Assembly (NCBI GenBank): GCA_964525965.1
Contig: CAZGKA010000116.1
Coordinates: 1 to 15,752, forward strand
Source: Methanodesulfokora sp964525965
GTDB lineage: Archaea; Korarchaeota; Korarchaeia; Korarchaeales; Korarchaeaceae
Length of the DNA: 15,752 nucleotides
Direction: 5' to 3'
The notes under the pieces were generated by a model. That model made no database searches and had not been told where the DNA came from. It worked only from the letters and a program-made list of their open reading frames with translations. Position numbers and translations under genes: made by a program. Positions 6,433 to 13,665 of this stretch are shown here, piece after piece. Numbering within the stretch: position 1 is the first letter of the stretch; every line of letters begins with the position of its first letter.

Positions 6433-8395
6433 CAAGAACACCTCCCAGAAGACCCTCTATCTGGTTGAGGATCTGGTCCCCCGTGTACACCCTCCTCTTT
6501 ATGGCTCCCACCGGACATACGGCCTGACATATCCCGCATCCAGCGCATGCTGCCGGCAGCACCTTGGCCTTGCCGTCCTCCTCAACTATAGCGTTGAAAG
6601 GACACTCGTCCCTGCAGGCCATGCATCCGACGCACAGCTCCTCGTCCACGAAAGCCTTTTCGCCACTGACCTTGATCTTCCTACTCATGAGGATCGTGGC
6701 CGCCTCGCTGGCCGCCGCCTTGGCCTGGGCCACGGAGTCGGGTATGTCCTTGGGTCCCTGAGCAGCTCCGCAGATGAACACTCCAGGCTTCGATGTCTGA
6801 ACGGGTTTGAGCTTGGCGTGAAGCTCCTGGAGGAAGCCGTAGGGATCCTTCGGTATGTTGAAAATCTCCCTTATGGCCTTGGTCCCCTCCGACGGGGAGA
6901 GACCCGCGGCCAAGACGACCAGATCCGCATCTATCTCCATCTTCTTCCCCAGGGTCTGGTCGAAGACCTCTACGACTAGATGATCTCCCTCCTGCCTCAC
7001 CTCTCCTGGTTTGCCCCTGATGAAGATCACTCCTTCCTCCCTGACCCTCGAGTAGAGTTCTTCGAACCCCTTCTTTGGAGTTCTCATGTCTATGTAGCAG
7101 ATGTACACCTTCGTGTCGGGATACTCGGAGCGGATTATCTCGGCGTGCTTGAGGGAGATCATGCAGCACACGTTCGAGCAGTAGGGGTTGTTGTTCACGT
7201 CCCTGCTCCCGGCGCACTGTATGAACACGACGCTCCTCGGAACCTTTCCATCGGAAGGTCTTTGGAGATGACCTGAGGTGGGTCCGTTCACGTTTATCAA
7301 GGACTCAAACTGAAGCTGGGTTATCACGTCCGGATATTTGCCGTAGCCGTAGTTCTTCAGGTTGGATGCGTTGTACTCGTCAACGCCCGTGGCTATGATG
7401 ATGGCCCCCGCCTTTATCTCGAACTCCTCCGGCTGCTCATCCAGGTTTATGGCCTTGACCGGACATCTCTCGGCGCACTCACCACACTTCCCCTCCTTTA
7501 TGTAGAGGCAGACGTTCGGGTCTATGACGTAAGATCTGGGGGCTGCCTGCGGGAAGGGTATGTAGGCCGCCTTCCTCCTGCCCAGACCCATCTGCCATTC
7601 GTTCACCGTCTCCACAGGACAGACCCTCTCACAGGTGGCGCACGATATGCACTTCTCTGGATCCACGTACCTCGGGTTCCTCCTGACCTTCAGGGTGAAG
7701 TTACCTATGGATCCTGAGACCTCCACCACCTCGCACATGGTGTACACGTCTATGAGCGGGTGGTCGAGGGTCTCGGCCATGAGGGGGGTCAGTATGCACA
7801 GGGAGCAATCTCCTGTCGGGAACACCCTGTCGAGCAGGGCCATCCTCCCGCCGAGCGTGGGGGATTTCTCTATGAGGTGAACCTTTATTCCTTTGCTGGC
7901 CAGGTCAAGGGCTGCGGTTATGCCAGCAACTCCTCCCCCTATCACGACCGCCTCGTTGATCACCTCGGCCTCCTGATCGTAGATGGGCTCGGCTGCAGCC
8001 ACCTTGCGAACTCCAGCGAGGACGTACCTTATCGCCTTCTCGGTAGCCTCATTTGGATCCTCGGTGGACCAAGAAACAAGCTCTCTGAGGTTAACCTGCT
8101 CGAAATATCCGGGATTTAGTCCCGCTTCGGCCACAACCCTCCTGAACAAGCCTTCGTGAAGTTTCGGACTGCATGCGGCCACAACGACCCTGTTTATCTT
8201 CCCGCTCCCTATGTCCTTCTTTATGAGCTCCTGTCCCATCTTGCTGCACATGAAGAAGTAGTCTCTGGATATCGTCACTAGGGGGTCCTTGGCGACCTCC
8301 TTGGCGACCCTTTTGACGTCAACCTTTCCCGCTATGTTCTTACCACAGTGACAGACATACACACCAATCCTTATATCGTCCGACGTACGGATCAC
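6425..8395 (-). CDS. hdrA: Heterodisulfide reductase subunit A (FAD and FeS, bifurcating type)
   Basis: 656 residues, full length for methanogen-type HdrA. In order: an N-terminal FeS domain with C15, C17, C50 and C75; a FAD-binding Rossmann motif GGGVAG (153-158) with LIEKSPTLGGR; a CSLC pair (197/200); ferredoxin-like clusters C249, C252, C255, C259 and C296, C304, C307, C311; a cysteine group C394, C406, C410, C411; and a C-terminal two-cluster ferredoxin C588, C591, C594, C598 and C617, C620, C623, C627. HdrA carries the flavin of electron bifurcation in HdrABC-MvhAGD. The start is GTG 8395, overlapping the cooC stop as GTGA, with GAGGAG directly before it; no alternative start lies near. 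Its place between cooC and mvhD implies that CO-derived electrons enter here. Confidence 0.96.
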   Translation of the reverse strand: MIRTSDDIRIGVYVCHCGKNIAGKVDVKRVAKEVAKDPLVTISRDYFFMCSKMGQELIKKDIGSGKINRVVVAACSPKLHEGLFRRVVAEAGLNPGYFEQVNLRELVSWSTEDPNEATEKAIRYVLAGVRKVAAAEPIYDQEAEVINEAVVIGGGVAGITAALDLASKGIKVHLIEKSPTLGGRMALLDRVFPTGDCSLCILTPLMAETLDHPLIDVYTMCEVVEVSGSIGNFTLKVRRNPRYVDPEKCISCATCERVCPVETVNEWQMGLGRRKAAYIPFPQAAPRSYVIDPNVCLYIKEGKCGECAERCPVKAINLDEQPEEFEIKAGAIIIATGVDEYNASNLKNYGYGKYPDVITQLQFESLINVNGPTSGHLQRPSDGKVPRSVVFIQCAGSRDVNNNPYCSNVCCMISLKHAEIIRSEYPDTKVYICYIDMRTPKKGFEELYSRVREEGVIFIRGKPGEVRQEGDHLVVEVFDQTLGKKMEIDADLVVLAAGLSPSEGTKAIREIFNIPKDPYGFLQELHAKLKPVQTSKPGVFICGAAQGPKDIPDSVAQAKAAASEAATILMSRKIKVSGEKAFVDEELCVGCMACRDECPFNAIVEEDGKAKVLPAACAGCGICQAVCPVGAIKRRVYTGDQILNQIEGLLGGVLGG

Positions 8396-9204
8396 CTCCT
8401 CAGGAAGTAGTTAAAAATCTCGGAGAAAGCCTCATTCATGGCAACAACCCCAGGGGAGTTGCTGGGGTAAGTATCGACCCCCCTTCCCTCCATCTCGCCC
8501 AAGAAGAAGTTCTCGTCGTAGGGTATGAAGAAGGCCCTCACATCCCTTCTGCTACACTCATCGAGCACCTTCCTCCTGATGGCCTCCGCCCTGTTCGGAG
8601 GAACCTTATTAACGAGCAGGTCCGTCCTCCCTATGCCCAAGCTTTTGCCCATCTCCATCAGCTTGAATGAGATGTCTAAGGACTTCACGGTGGGCTCTGA
8701 GACGCAGATCATGTGATCGAAGTTCTCCGCAAGACCCCTTCCGAAGACCTCGGCTCCTGCCTCAGAATCAACCACGACGGCCTCTCTCTCATCCATCATC
8801 ACGTGCTTGAGGAAGGCTCTCGCGAGGGCTATGGCCGGGCAGAGACATCCCTCCTTGGCCGCGTCTATGCTGCCGACCACGACGAGTCTGAGGTTATCTC
8901 TGACCCTCAGACTGAACCTGTCAGCTATGTCGTCCACCCTAGGGTTGAGCCTGAAGAAAACACCCCAGGCCTCTCCGGGCTTTGCTCCAGTCCTTTCAGC
9001 AACAAACTCATCGTTTTTAGTTAGGGGAACTATCTTGAGTGCCCTATCCCTCGGTACACCGAGGGCCTGAGCCAAATTGGGAACAGAATCGGTATCAAGA
9101 GCTAAAACCCTGAGACCTCTCGAGCTCAAGAAAAAAGATAGGAGGGCAGATGTTGTGGTCTTCCCTGTCCCTCCTTTCCCAGCGATGAGCACCTTCAGGG
9201 GCAC
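8392..9204 (-). CDS. cooC: CooC-type nickel-insertion ATPase for CO dehydrogenase
   Basis: A 270-residue MinD/ParA-like ATPase. The deviant Walker A is GKGGTGKT (9-16), Walker B-like LDTDS is at 36-40, and the CooC hallmark CXC is at C120/C122 (GCLCPAIALARAFL), followed by VVVDSEAGAEVFGRG (143-157). The CXC motif binds Ni or Zn at the CooC dimer interface, and the protein loads Ni into the C-cluster of CODH at the expense of ATP. The GTG start at 9204 is six bases from the cooS stop and has GGAGTGAG about five bases upstream. Position between cooS and hdrA shows that the maturation factor is made together with the enzyme. Confidence 0.94.
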   Translation of the reverse strand: MPLKVLIAGKGGTGKTTTSALLSFFLSSRGLRVLALDTDSVPNLAQALGVPRDRALKIVPLTKNDEFVAERTGAKPGEAWGVFFRLNPRVDDIADRFSLRVRDNLRLVVVGSIDAAKEGCLCPAIALARAFLKHVMMDEREAVVVDSEAGAEVFGRGLAENFDHMICVSEPTVKSLDISFKLMEMGKSLGIGRTDLLVNKVPPNRAEAIRRKVLDECSRRDVRAFFIPYDENFFLGEMEGRGVDTYPSNSPGVVAMNEAFSEIFNYFLRR

Positions 9205-9210
9205 TTACAC

Positions 9211-11139
9211 TCACTCCGGCCATCCGAGCTTCTTCCTCTTCTCCTTTATCACCTGGATCATCGTCTGAGCTGCCTTCACTGGATTGGGCTCAACGTAGAA
9301 CTTTCCTCCAACTAGATCTTCGGCCTTGTCCGTCAGGATCTCAACGACCTTCTTGCTGCCCAAGACGGGAGGCACAGTACCTAGGTGTGTGAACACGCCG
9401 GAGGCGACGAAGTAGGTCCCTATGGAGACGGCCTTCTCGCTCATCCACTCGGGAGCAGAGCCGACAGCCGGAAGGTCCGATATGTCTATGCCCAGATGGT
9501 CGGCCAGCGCTGCCAGAGCTATCAGCATCCTGGAGCAGTCGACGCAGCTCCCCATGTGGAGGGCCGGCGGTATGCCCAAGGACTTACATATCTCCTTCAG
9601 TCCAGGACCCGCCAGCTCAGCCGCCTCAGGTTTGAAGAGCCCATGCTTCGACATGGCTATGGCCCAGCATCCAGTTCCAACGACCAGGACATCGTTCTTT
9701 ATCAGCTCCTTCGTCAGGGTCACGTGGCTGTAGTCGTGTCTGACCTTCGGGTTGACGCAGCCGACTATGCCAGCGATTCCCTTTATCTTCCCTGACTTAA
9801 GAGCATCTGCCAGCGGGTCTAGAGTTCCTCCGAGTGCCTCCAGGATTGCCTCCACGCTGAAACCAGCGACGAGCTCTATCTTCTCCTTTGGTATGAAGAC
9901 CCTCTCCTTGATCCTGTTCGGGAAGTTCTCCACGGCTATTCTAACTATCTTCTTCGCCGTCTCGAGCGCGTTCTCCTTATCGAACTCAACATGTATGGCT
10001 CCGGGTATGTGGGCCTTCGGCTCGGTGGTTATCACCTTGGTGTGATAGCAGGACGCCACGTTGGCTATCGCCGGCATTATGCACTGGTAGTCCACTATAA
10101 CGGCCTCCACTGCGCCGGTTATTATGGCGAGCTCCTGCTGTAGCATGTTTCCGGCTATGGGTATTCCGTACCTCATCAGAACCTCGTTGCCAGTGCAGCA
10201 CATCCCGACGACGTTTATCCCACCGGTAGCTCCGACCTTCTCAGCCAGCTCGAGGAGTTCGGGATCCTTGGCTGCCTCGACTATCTTGGAGGAGAGTATC
10301 GGGTTGTGACCATGGACCACTATGTTCACAGCATCCTCCTTGAGGACTCCGAGGTTCGCGACGCTCTTGACGGGCTTTGGTGTGCCGAGCAGTATATCGC
10401 TCAGCAGGGTGGCCATGAGGGATCCTCCCCATCCATCTCCCAAGGAGGCCCTTATCCCCTGAGCTATGAGGCTTAGCGGATCTGCGTCCACACCCATGTG
10501 AGTTCTGTGCATTATCTCAACAACCTCCCTGTCTATGGCCCTGGGCATGACTCCTATCTTCTCCCAGACCTTCTTCCTCTTCTCGGGGGCGTATCCTTCG
10601 ACCAGCTTGAGCGGCTCCTCGCCGGGCTTTCCGAACTCCATCAGGAGTATCTCGGCGACCTCCTTCACTATATCGTTCAGCTCCTTGCCCTCGACGTCCA
10701 CGCCCAGCCTCTTGGCGAGATCCATCAGCTTGGCCTCGTCGGTTATCTTGTAGTCCTTGGCCTTCCCCTCGGGTATGGCCGCCAGAACCTCAGCTATGTC
10801 CCTAGCATGATCGCTGTGAGCTGCAGCTCCTGCAGCTATCATCCTGACCAAGTTCCTGGCCACTATCGTGTCGGCTGTCGCCCCGCAGACCCCTCTCTGC
10901 GGACCATATCCGAAGGGATCTATCCTGCACGGACCCAGGTTGCAGTTCCTGCAGCACACACCGAGCTGACCAAATCCGCACTGGGGTTGTTGCGCTAAGA
11001 ACCTGTGCCACGCGGTCTCAACGCCATCCTTCTCTGCTTTCTCCAGAAGCTGCTCAACCGTGGGATCTATGGACACGCTCCTATAGAACTCCTTCCTAGA
11101 GGCCTTCATAAGCCTCTCATAAATCCTCTCATCAGGCAT
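9211..11139 (-). CDS. cooS: Ni-Fe carbon monoxide dehydrogenase catalytic subunit (CooS type)
   Basis: 642 residues, the usual CooS length. It catalyses CO + H2O to CO2 + 2 H+ + 2 e- (reversible). Ligands can be placed against Carboxydothermus CODH-II: D-cluster C54 and C62; B-cluster C63, C66, C71, C85; the proton-network His H108; C-cluster HGHNP (277-281, containing the His ligand), C315, C353, C461, C491, C532; and the catalytic Lys K569. The C54-x7-C62 spacing is the [4Fe-4S] type of D-cluster, not the short CXXC type. A Cys at 535, three residues after the C-cluster ligand C532 (SCVDCSR), is at a position more often Asn. The ATG start directly follows the cooF stop (TAG-ATG). This is the monofunctional type: no CdhC or AcsB lies alongside. 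Confidence 0.97.
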   Translation of the reverse strand: MPDERIYERLMKASRKEFYRSVSIDPTVEQLLEKAEKDGVETAWHRFLAQQPQCGFGQLGVCCRNCNLGPCRIDPFGYGPQRGVCGATADTIVARNLVRMIAAGAAAHSDHARDIAEVLAAIPEGKAKDYKITDEAKLMDLAKRLGVDVEGKELNDIVKEVAEILLMEFGKPGEEPLKLVEGYAPEKRKKVWEKIGVMPRAIDREVVEIMHRTHMGVDADPLSLIAQGIRASLGDGWGGSLMATLLSDILLGTPKPVKSVANLGVLKEDAVNIVVHGHNPILSSKIVEAAKDPELLELAEKVGATGGINVVGMCCTGNEVLMRYGIPIAGNMLQQELAIITGAVEAVIVDYQCIMPAIANVASCYHTKVITTEPKAHIPGAIHVEFDKENALETAKKIVRIAVENFPNRIKERVFIPKEKIELVAGFSVEAILEALGGTLDPLADALKSGKIKGIAGIVGCVNPKVRHDYSHVTLTKELIKNDVLVVGTGCWAIAMSKHGLFKPEAAELAGPGLKEICKSLGIPPALHMGSCVDCSRMLIALAALADHLGIDISDLPAVGSAPEWMSEKAVSIGTYFVASGVFTHLGTVPPVLGSKKVVEILTDKAEDLVGGKFYVEPNPVKAAQTMIQVIKEKRKKLGWPE

Positions 11140-11721
11140 CTACACCCACCACCCCACAGATTTGTACATCTCCTTAACCTTGGAAATGGGGGATTCTGGA
11201 GCCTCCCTCTCGACCTTGGCATAGACGACCCCGGCCTCCTGCATGCCCAGTATCATCTCCAGAGCTTTCTTTCTCTTCTCCTCGTAGAGCAGATCTTCCG
11301 CTCTGCCGAATCTGAGAGCTCCTGTTGGGCATGCCTCCACGCATGCGGGAGGAAGTCCCTTCCTCATCCTCTCAACGCAGTGATCGCACTTGATGACCTT
11401 GAGCGTGGAGTCGTAGGAGGGGTGTCCGAAGGGACAGGCTAGGAGGCACGTCCTACAGCCTATGCACTTCTCCCTATCTGCAACGACGAACCCCTCCTCG
11501 GTTCTGTGCATGGCTCCCGTCGGACAGGCCTGTTCGCATGGAGCAGGATCGCAGTGCATGCACCTCATGGGAACGAGAAGTCTGTCAGCCACCACGACCT
11601 TGGTTCTAGGGCGAGGAAGGGGGTCCTCGAATATGGCCCCGAACAAATTGCGGGACTCGGAGTGCTCCACAGCACAGGCTATTTCGCAGCTCCTGCATCC
11701 GACGCACCTAGACGGATCCAC
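11140..11721 (-). CDS. cooF: CooF-like polyferredoxin, electron acceptor of CODH
   Basis: 193 residues with four [4Fe-4S] motifs: C6, C9, C12, C16; C54, C57, C62, C66 (CMHCDPAPCEQAC); C86, C89, C92, C96; and C112, C115, C127, C131. This is the DMSO-reductase-B/CooF pattern, and CooF carries electrons from CooS to partner enzymes. Placement directly before cooS with zero spacing is typical. The start is a problem: GTG 11721 has no ribosome-binding site, while family-like sequence (EYLIY before VDPSRC) reads in frame upstream to a stop at 11770 with no ATG, GTG or TTG. A CTG (11730 or 11763, the latter just after AAGGAAG) might be used. The coordinates given use the GTG. Confidence 0.9.
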   Translation of the reverse strand: MDPSRCVGCRSCEIACAVEHSESRNLFGAIFEDPLPRPRTKVVVADRLLVPMRCMHCDPAPCEQACPTGAMHRTEEGFVVADREKCIGCRTCLLACPFGHPSYDSTLKVIKCDHCVERMRKGLPPACVEACPTGALRFGRAEDLLYEEKRKKALEMILGMQEAGVVYAKVEREAPESPISKVKEMYKSVGWWV

Positions 11722-11849
11722 GTATATCAGGTACTCGGGCTGGGTTACAGTCGCGGCTCCCAGCTTCCTTCACCCAAGAGTTTACCCGACGGCTAGGTAT
11801 AATCATTTCGTTTTTCAACGAAAAAAAGTGTTAAAATGCCGTTTTTCCC
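11722..11849 (-). promoter_or_regulatory. Promoter/leader region of the coo-hdr operon
   Basis: The 128-base gap between the radical-SAM/HTH gene and cooF is AT-rich on its distal side. On the minus strand there are two possible TATA elements: GATTATACC (11796-11804) and CATTTTAACA (about 11830-11839). With the first, transcription would begin near 11774, giving a leader of about 50 bases and leaving the inverted repeat at 11806-11823 upstream of TATA. With the second, the repeat would be in the RNA leader. A run of seven T on the minus strand (11821-11827) could terminate the upstream transcript. Confidence 0.5.
11806..11823. repeat. Perfect 7-bp inverted repeat, possible operator of the coo-hdr operon
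   Basis: TTTCGTT and AACGAAA flank a four-base centre (TTTC). It sits directly upstream of the TATA-like GATTATACC of the minus strand, the position where archaeal activators bind beside BRE/TATA. It may equally be a weak terminator hairpin for the upstream gene, because a T-run follows on one side. Confidence 0.5.
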
Positions 11850-12971
11850 TCAAGAAATTTTCAAATTTTTACTCAAAATTGATGATTTGGCTATCTTATA
11901 TCTCTTAACGAGCTCGAGGCACTCGGGAGTCGGGGTGCATCCTCCCCTGTCCGATCCACCTTTTCTAGCTATGAACAGGTTTACCCCAAGAATTTTTTCG
12001 ATGGACCTTACCTTCTTGTATATGGAAGCTGGTGACGTGTTTAGGGCTCTGGCAAGCCTGCTGAAACTTCCTAAATCGACTAAAGCCGACAAAATCTCCA
12101 GATCGTCCTCGTGTATACGTCTTCCGTCCTGGGTAACAAGGACCACGGACGCTGAAAAGGAGTATCTCGTCGATCGACTTATCTTGTTGCAACCAAGCTG
12201 TACGACTCCAGCTATCTCGAGGGGAGAATAGAGCATGTTCAGGGTCCCCTCTATCGGACATTTTCCTACGTAGCCGGAGGGGTCTAGAAAGACCATCCCG
12301 CAGTCCGGCCTGCACCGAGGGCCGTCCAATATGTATATCGGGAAATCCTTCCTGAACGTGGCCCTGACCATGTATACACCCATGAATCTCTTGAACGGTT
12401 CCGATATCTCAAACCCCTGCCGTTTCAGGATAGCTACAGCGCTCATCGAGCAGACAGTAGGGGGACACAGTATGGGAGGGGAGACCCACAGCTGAATTCC
12501 CTTCTCCCTGACGAGATCTATGCAAGCAAGAAGTTCTCTCTCGTTGGTGCTCTGGGTGATGAAAAGGGACATCTTGACGTTGACTCCCCTAGAGAGCAGA
12601 TATCTCATGATTTTCCTAGCACCGGAGATGTCCGAGTGTGAGTATGAGAATAGAAAGACCTCGTCCGGGATAAGAAGACTTCTCCACTCCTCCTCCTTAG
12701 AATTTGTCGATGAAGGGACGAAGACCTTGAGGGGAAGCCTCCTCTCCCTGACCGACATCATTATGTCAAGGATCCCGGGATGGAGGACGGGATCAGGACA
12801 TATGAGGCATACCTCCGGCCTGAATCCTGATCCTATCATGGCGTCCAACACGAACTCCAGCTTATCCCTCTTCAGGTACATGCTCTCTCCAGATCTGGCC
12901 TCTTCCCACGGACACTGCGAGCAGGAGGCGCTACATCCCCTGACAGGTCTGACAACCAATATGGGCTTCAC
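11850..12971 (-). CDS. Radical SAM/SPASM-like protein with C-terminal ModE/LysR-type winged helix
   Basis: 373 residues. The N-terminus has the radical SAM cluster motif CX3CX2C (C13, C17, C20) in RGCSASCSQCPW. A second cysteine set in the middle (C220, C224, C238, perhaps C261), with GPRC-x3-CG and a P-x-G-x4-CP segment, resembles a SPASM/Twitch auxiliary-cluster region. Residues about 288-355 (EDDLEILSALVDLGSFSRLARALNTS..., then SIYKKVRSIEKILGVNLF) read as a ModE/LysR-type winged helix. The radical SAM part would cleave SAM for a radical reaction, and the DNA-binding end suggests self-regulated or redox-sensing transcription. The GTG start overlaps the V4R gene stop (GTGA). It lies just upstream of the coo operon and could regulate it. 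I know of no characterised protein with this combination. Confidence 0.78.
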   Translation of the reverse strand: MKPILVVRPVRGCSASCSQCPWEEARSGESMYLKRDKLEFVLDAMIGSGFRPEVCLICPDPVLHPGILDIMMSVRERRLPLKVFVPSSTNSKEEEWRSLLIPDEVFLFSYSHSDISGARKIMRYLLSRGVNVKMSLFITQSTNERELLACIDLVREKGIQLWVSPPILCPPTVCSMSAVAILKRQGFEISEPFKRFMGVYMVRATFRKDFPIYILDGPRCRPDCGMVFLDPSGYVGKCPIEGTLNMLYSPLEIAGVVQLGCNKISRSTRYSFSASVVLVTQDGRRIHEDDLEILSALVDLGSFSRLARALNTSPASIYKKVRSIEKILGVNLFIARKGGSDRGGCTPTPECLELVKRYKIAKSSILSKNLKIS

Positions 12972-13519
12972 GGGATCGCCTCCATGACCTCTGCCCTAAA
13001 CTCGCAGAAGTCATCTCCGGTCGCCTGACATCTCACCTCCTCCATGGGTCCTATTCTGACCCTGAGTATGTCCTCGACCAAGGCCGCCAAGATGCCTGCG
13101 ACGAACCTGCAGACTGGCTCCTTAGACTTCCTCCTTCTAGCCTCAAAAGAGTTGGACACCAGAACCCTGACCGAGTTGTCCTCCATCTCTATTTTCTCTA
13201 TCTTGCCGAAGCCGAGCGTCTCGAAGATTGAGAATGCTATCCTGAAGAGCTCGTCCTTCCCAAACTTCTCCCTCATGGGGACTATTCCCTTCTCGTTGTG
13301 GGACTTCATGAGTCTGTACGCTGAATAGTAGAGGACGGGGCCTATTGCCTTGCTGCCGGCCACAACCGAGATCCCAGCCATGAAGTCAGCCCACCATCTG
13401 GTCGACATTAGAAAGACGTCCGGGAGAACTGCCTTGCCAAAGAGGGGTATGTCCACCTCGACCTCTATTCTCCCTCCGACGTTCTGAATTTTTCTGATGT
13501 TCTCTATCGTCCTCCCCAC
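12968..13519 (-). CDS. V4R-domain (4-vinyl reductase type) protein, possible ligand sensor
   Basis: 183 residues. The C-terminal two thirds match the V4R fold: the FMAGISVVAGSKAIGPVLYYSAYRLMKSHNEKG helix region, a FETLGFGKIE segment, and the cysteine set C137 (EPVCRFVAGILAALVED), C164 and C172 (CQATGDDFCEF). V4R domains bind small ligands or metals and belong to the NO-signalling/Golgi-transport fold superfamily; they occur in regulators and in BchJ-like proteins. The N-terminal 30 residues form a short beta-rich lead. The start is GTG 13519 without a clear ribosome-binding site, so a short leader or leaderless mRNA is possible. A four-base overlap couples it to the radical SAM/HTH gene, suggesting a two-part sensor-effector. 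Confidence 0.8.
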   Translation of the reverse strand: MGRTIENIRKIQNVGGRIEVEVDIPLFGKAVLPDVFLMSTRWWADFMAGISVVAGSKAIGPVLYYSAYRLMKSHNEKGIVPMREKFGKDELFRIAFSIFETLGFGKIEKIEMEDNSVRVLVSNSFEARRRKSKEPVCRFVAGILAALVEDILRVRIGPMEEVRCQATGDDFCEFRAEVMEAIP

Positions 13520-13665
13520 AACTAGTTAAGGAAGGGCTTACCTAATCTCCATTACCCTAATCGGAGGTATTATTGATCGATATCGAGTTCAAAAAAGTAA
13601 ATATTATTCCATGTAGTGATGGGGTGGAAAAAAATTTATAGAGTTTACGAGGAGGTGCCGCCGGG
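13520..13665. promoter_or_regulatory. Divergent promoter region between V4R gene and EamA transporter
   Basis: The 146-base gap is AT-rich. For the plus-strand transporter, TATA-like blocks are AGTAAATATTATT (13596-13608) and AAAAATTTATAG (13630-13641); the first gives room for the ribosome-binding site GGAGGTG (13651-13657). For the minus-strand V4R gene, AATAATACC (about 13567-13575) would put transcription start near 13545. Confidence 0.45.

Noticed and set aside
6433..6441. GTG 6441 as start of the MvhD-like protein
   Set aside because: This GTG is itself part of the GGAGGTG ribosome-binding sequence for the GTG at 6432; still possible but less likely.
8392..9204. Generic MinD/ParA or NifH-like ATPase rather than CooC
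   Set aside because: The CXC at 120/122 with the following VVVDSEAG segment and the position directly after cooS identify CooC.
10498..10998. Long open frame on the plus strand opposite cooS (and others opposite hdrA, hdrB, mvhD)
   Set aside because: Antisense shadows caused by the codon bias of strongly coding minus-strand genes; no motif, no ribosome-binding site.
9211..11139. CODH as part of an acetyl-CoA decarbonylase/synthase (CdhA type)
   Set aside because: The length (642 residues), CooS-like D/B-cluster spacing and the cooF/cooC neighbours fit monofunctional CooS; no cdhB-E genes follow.
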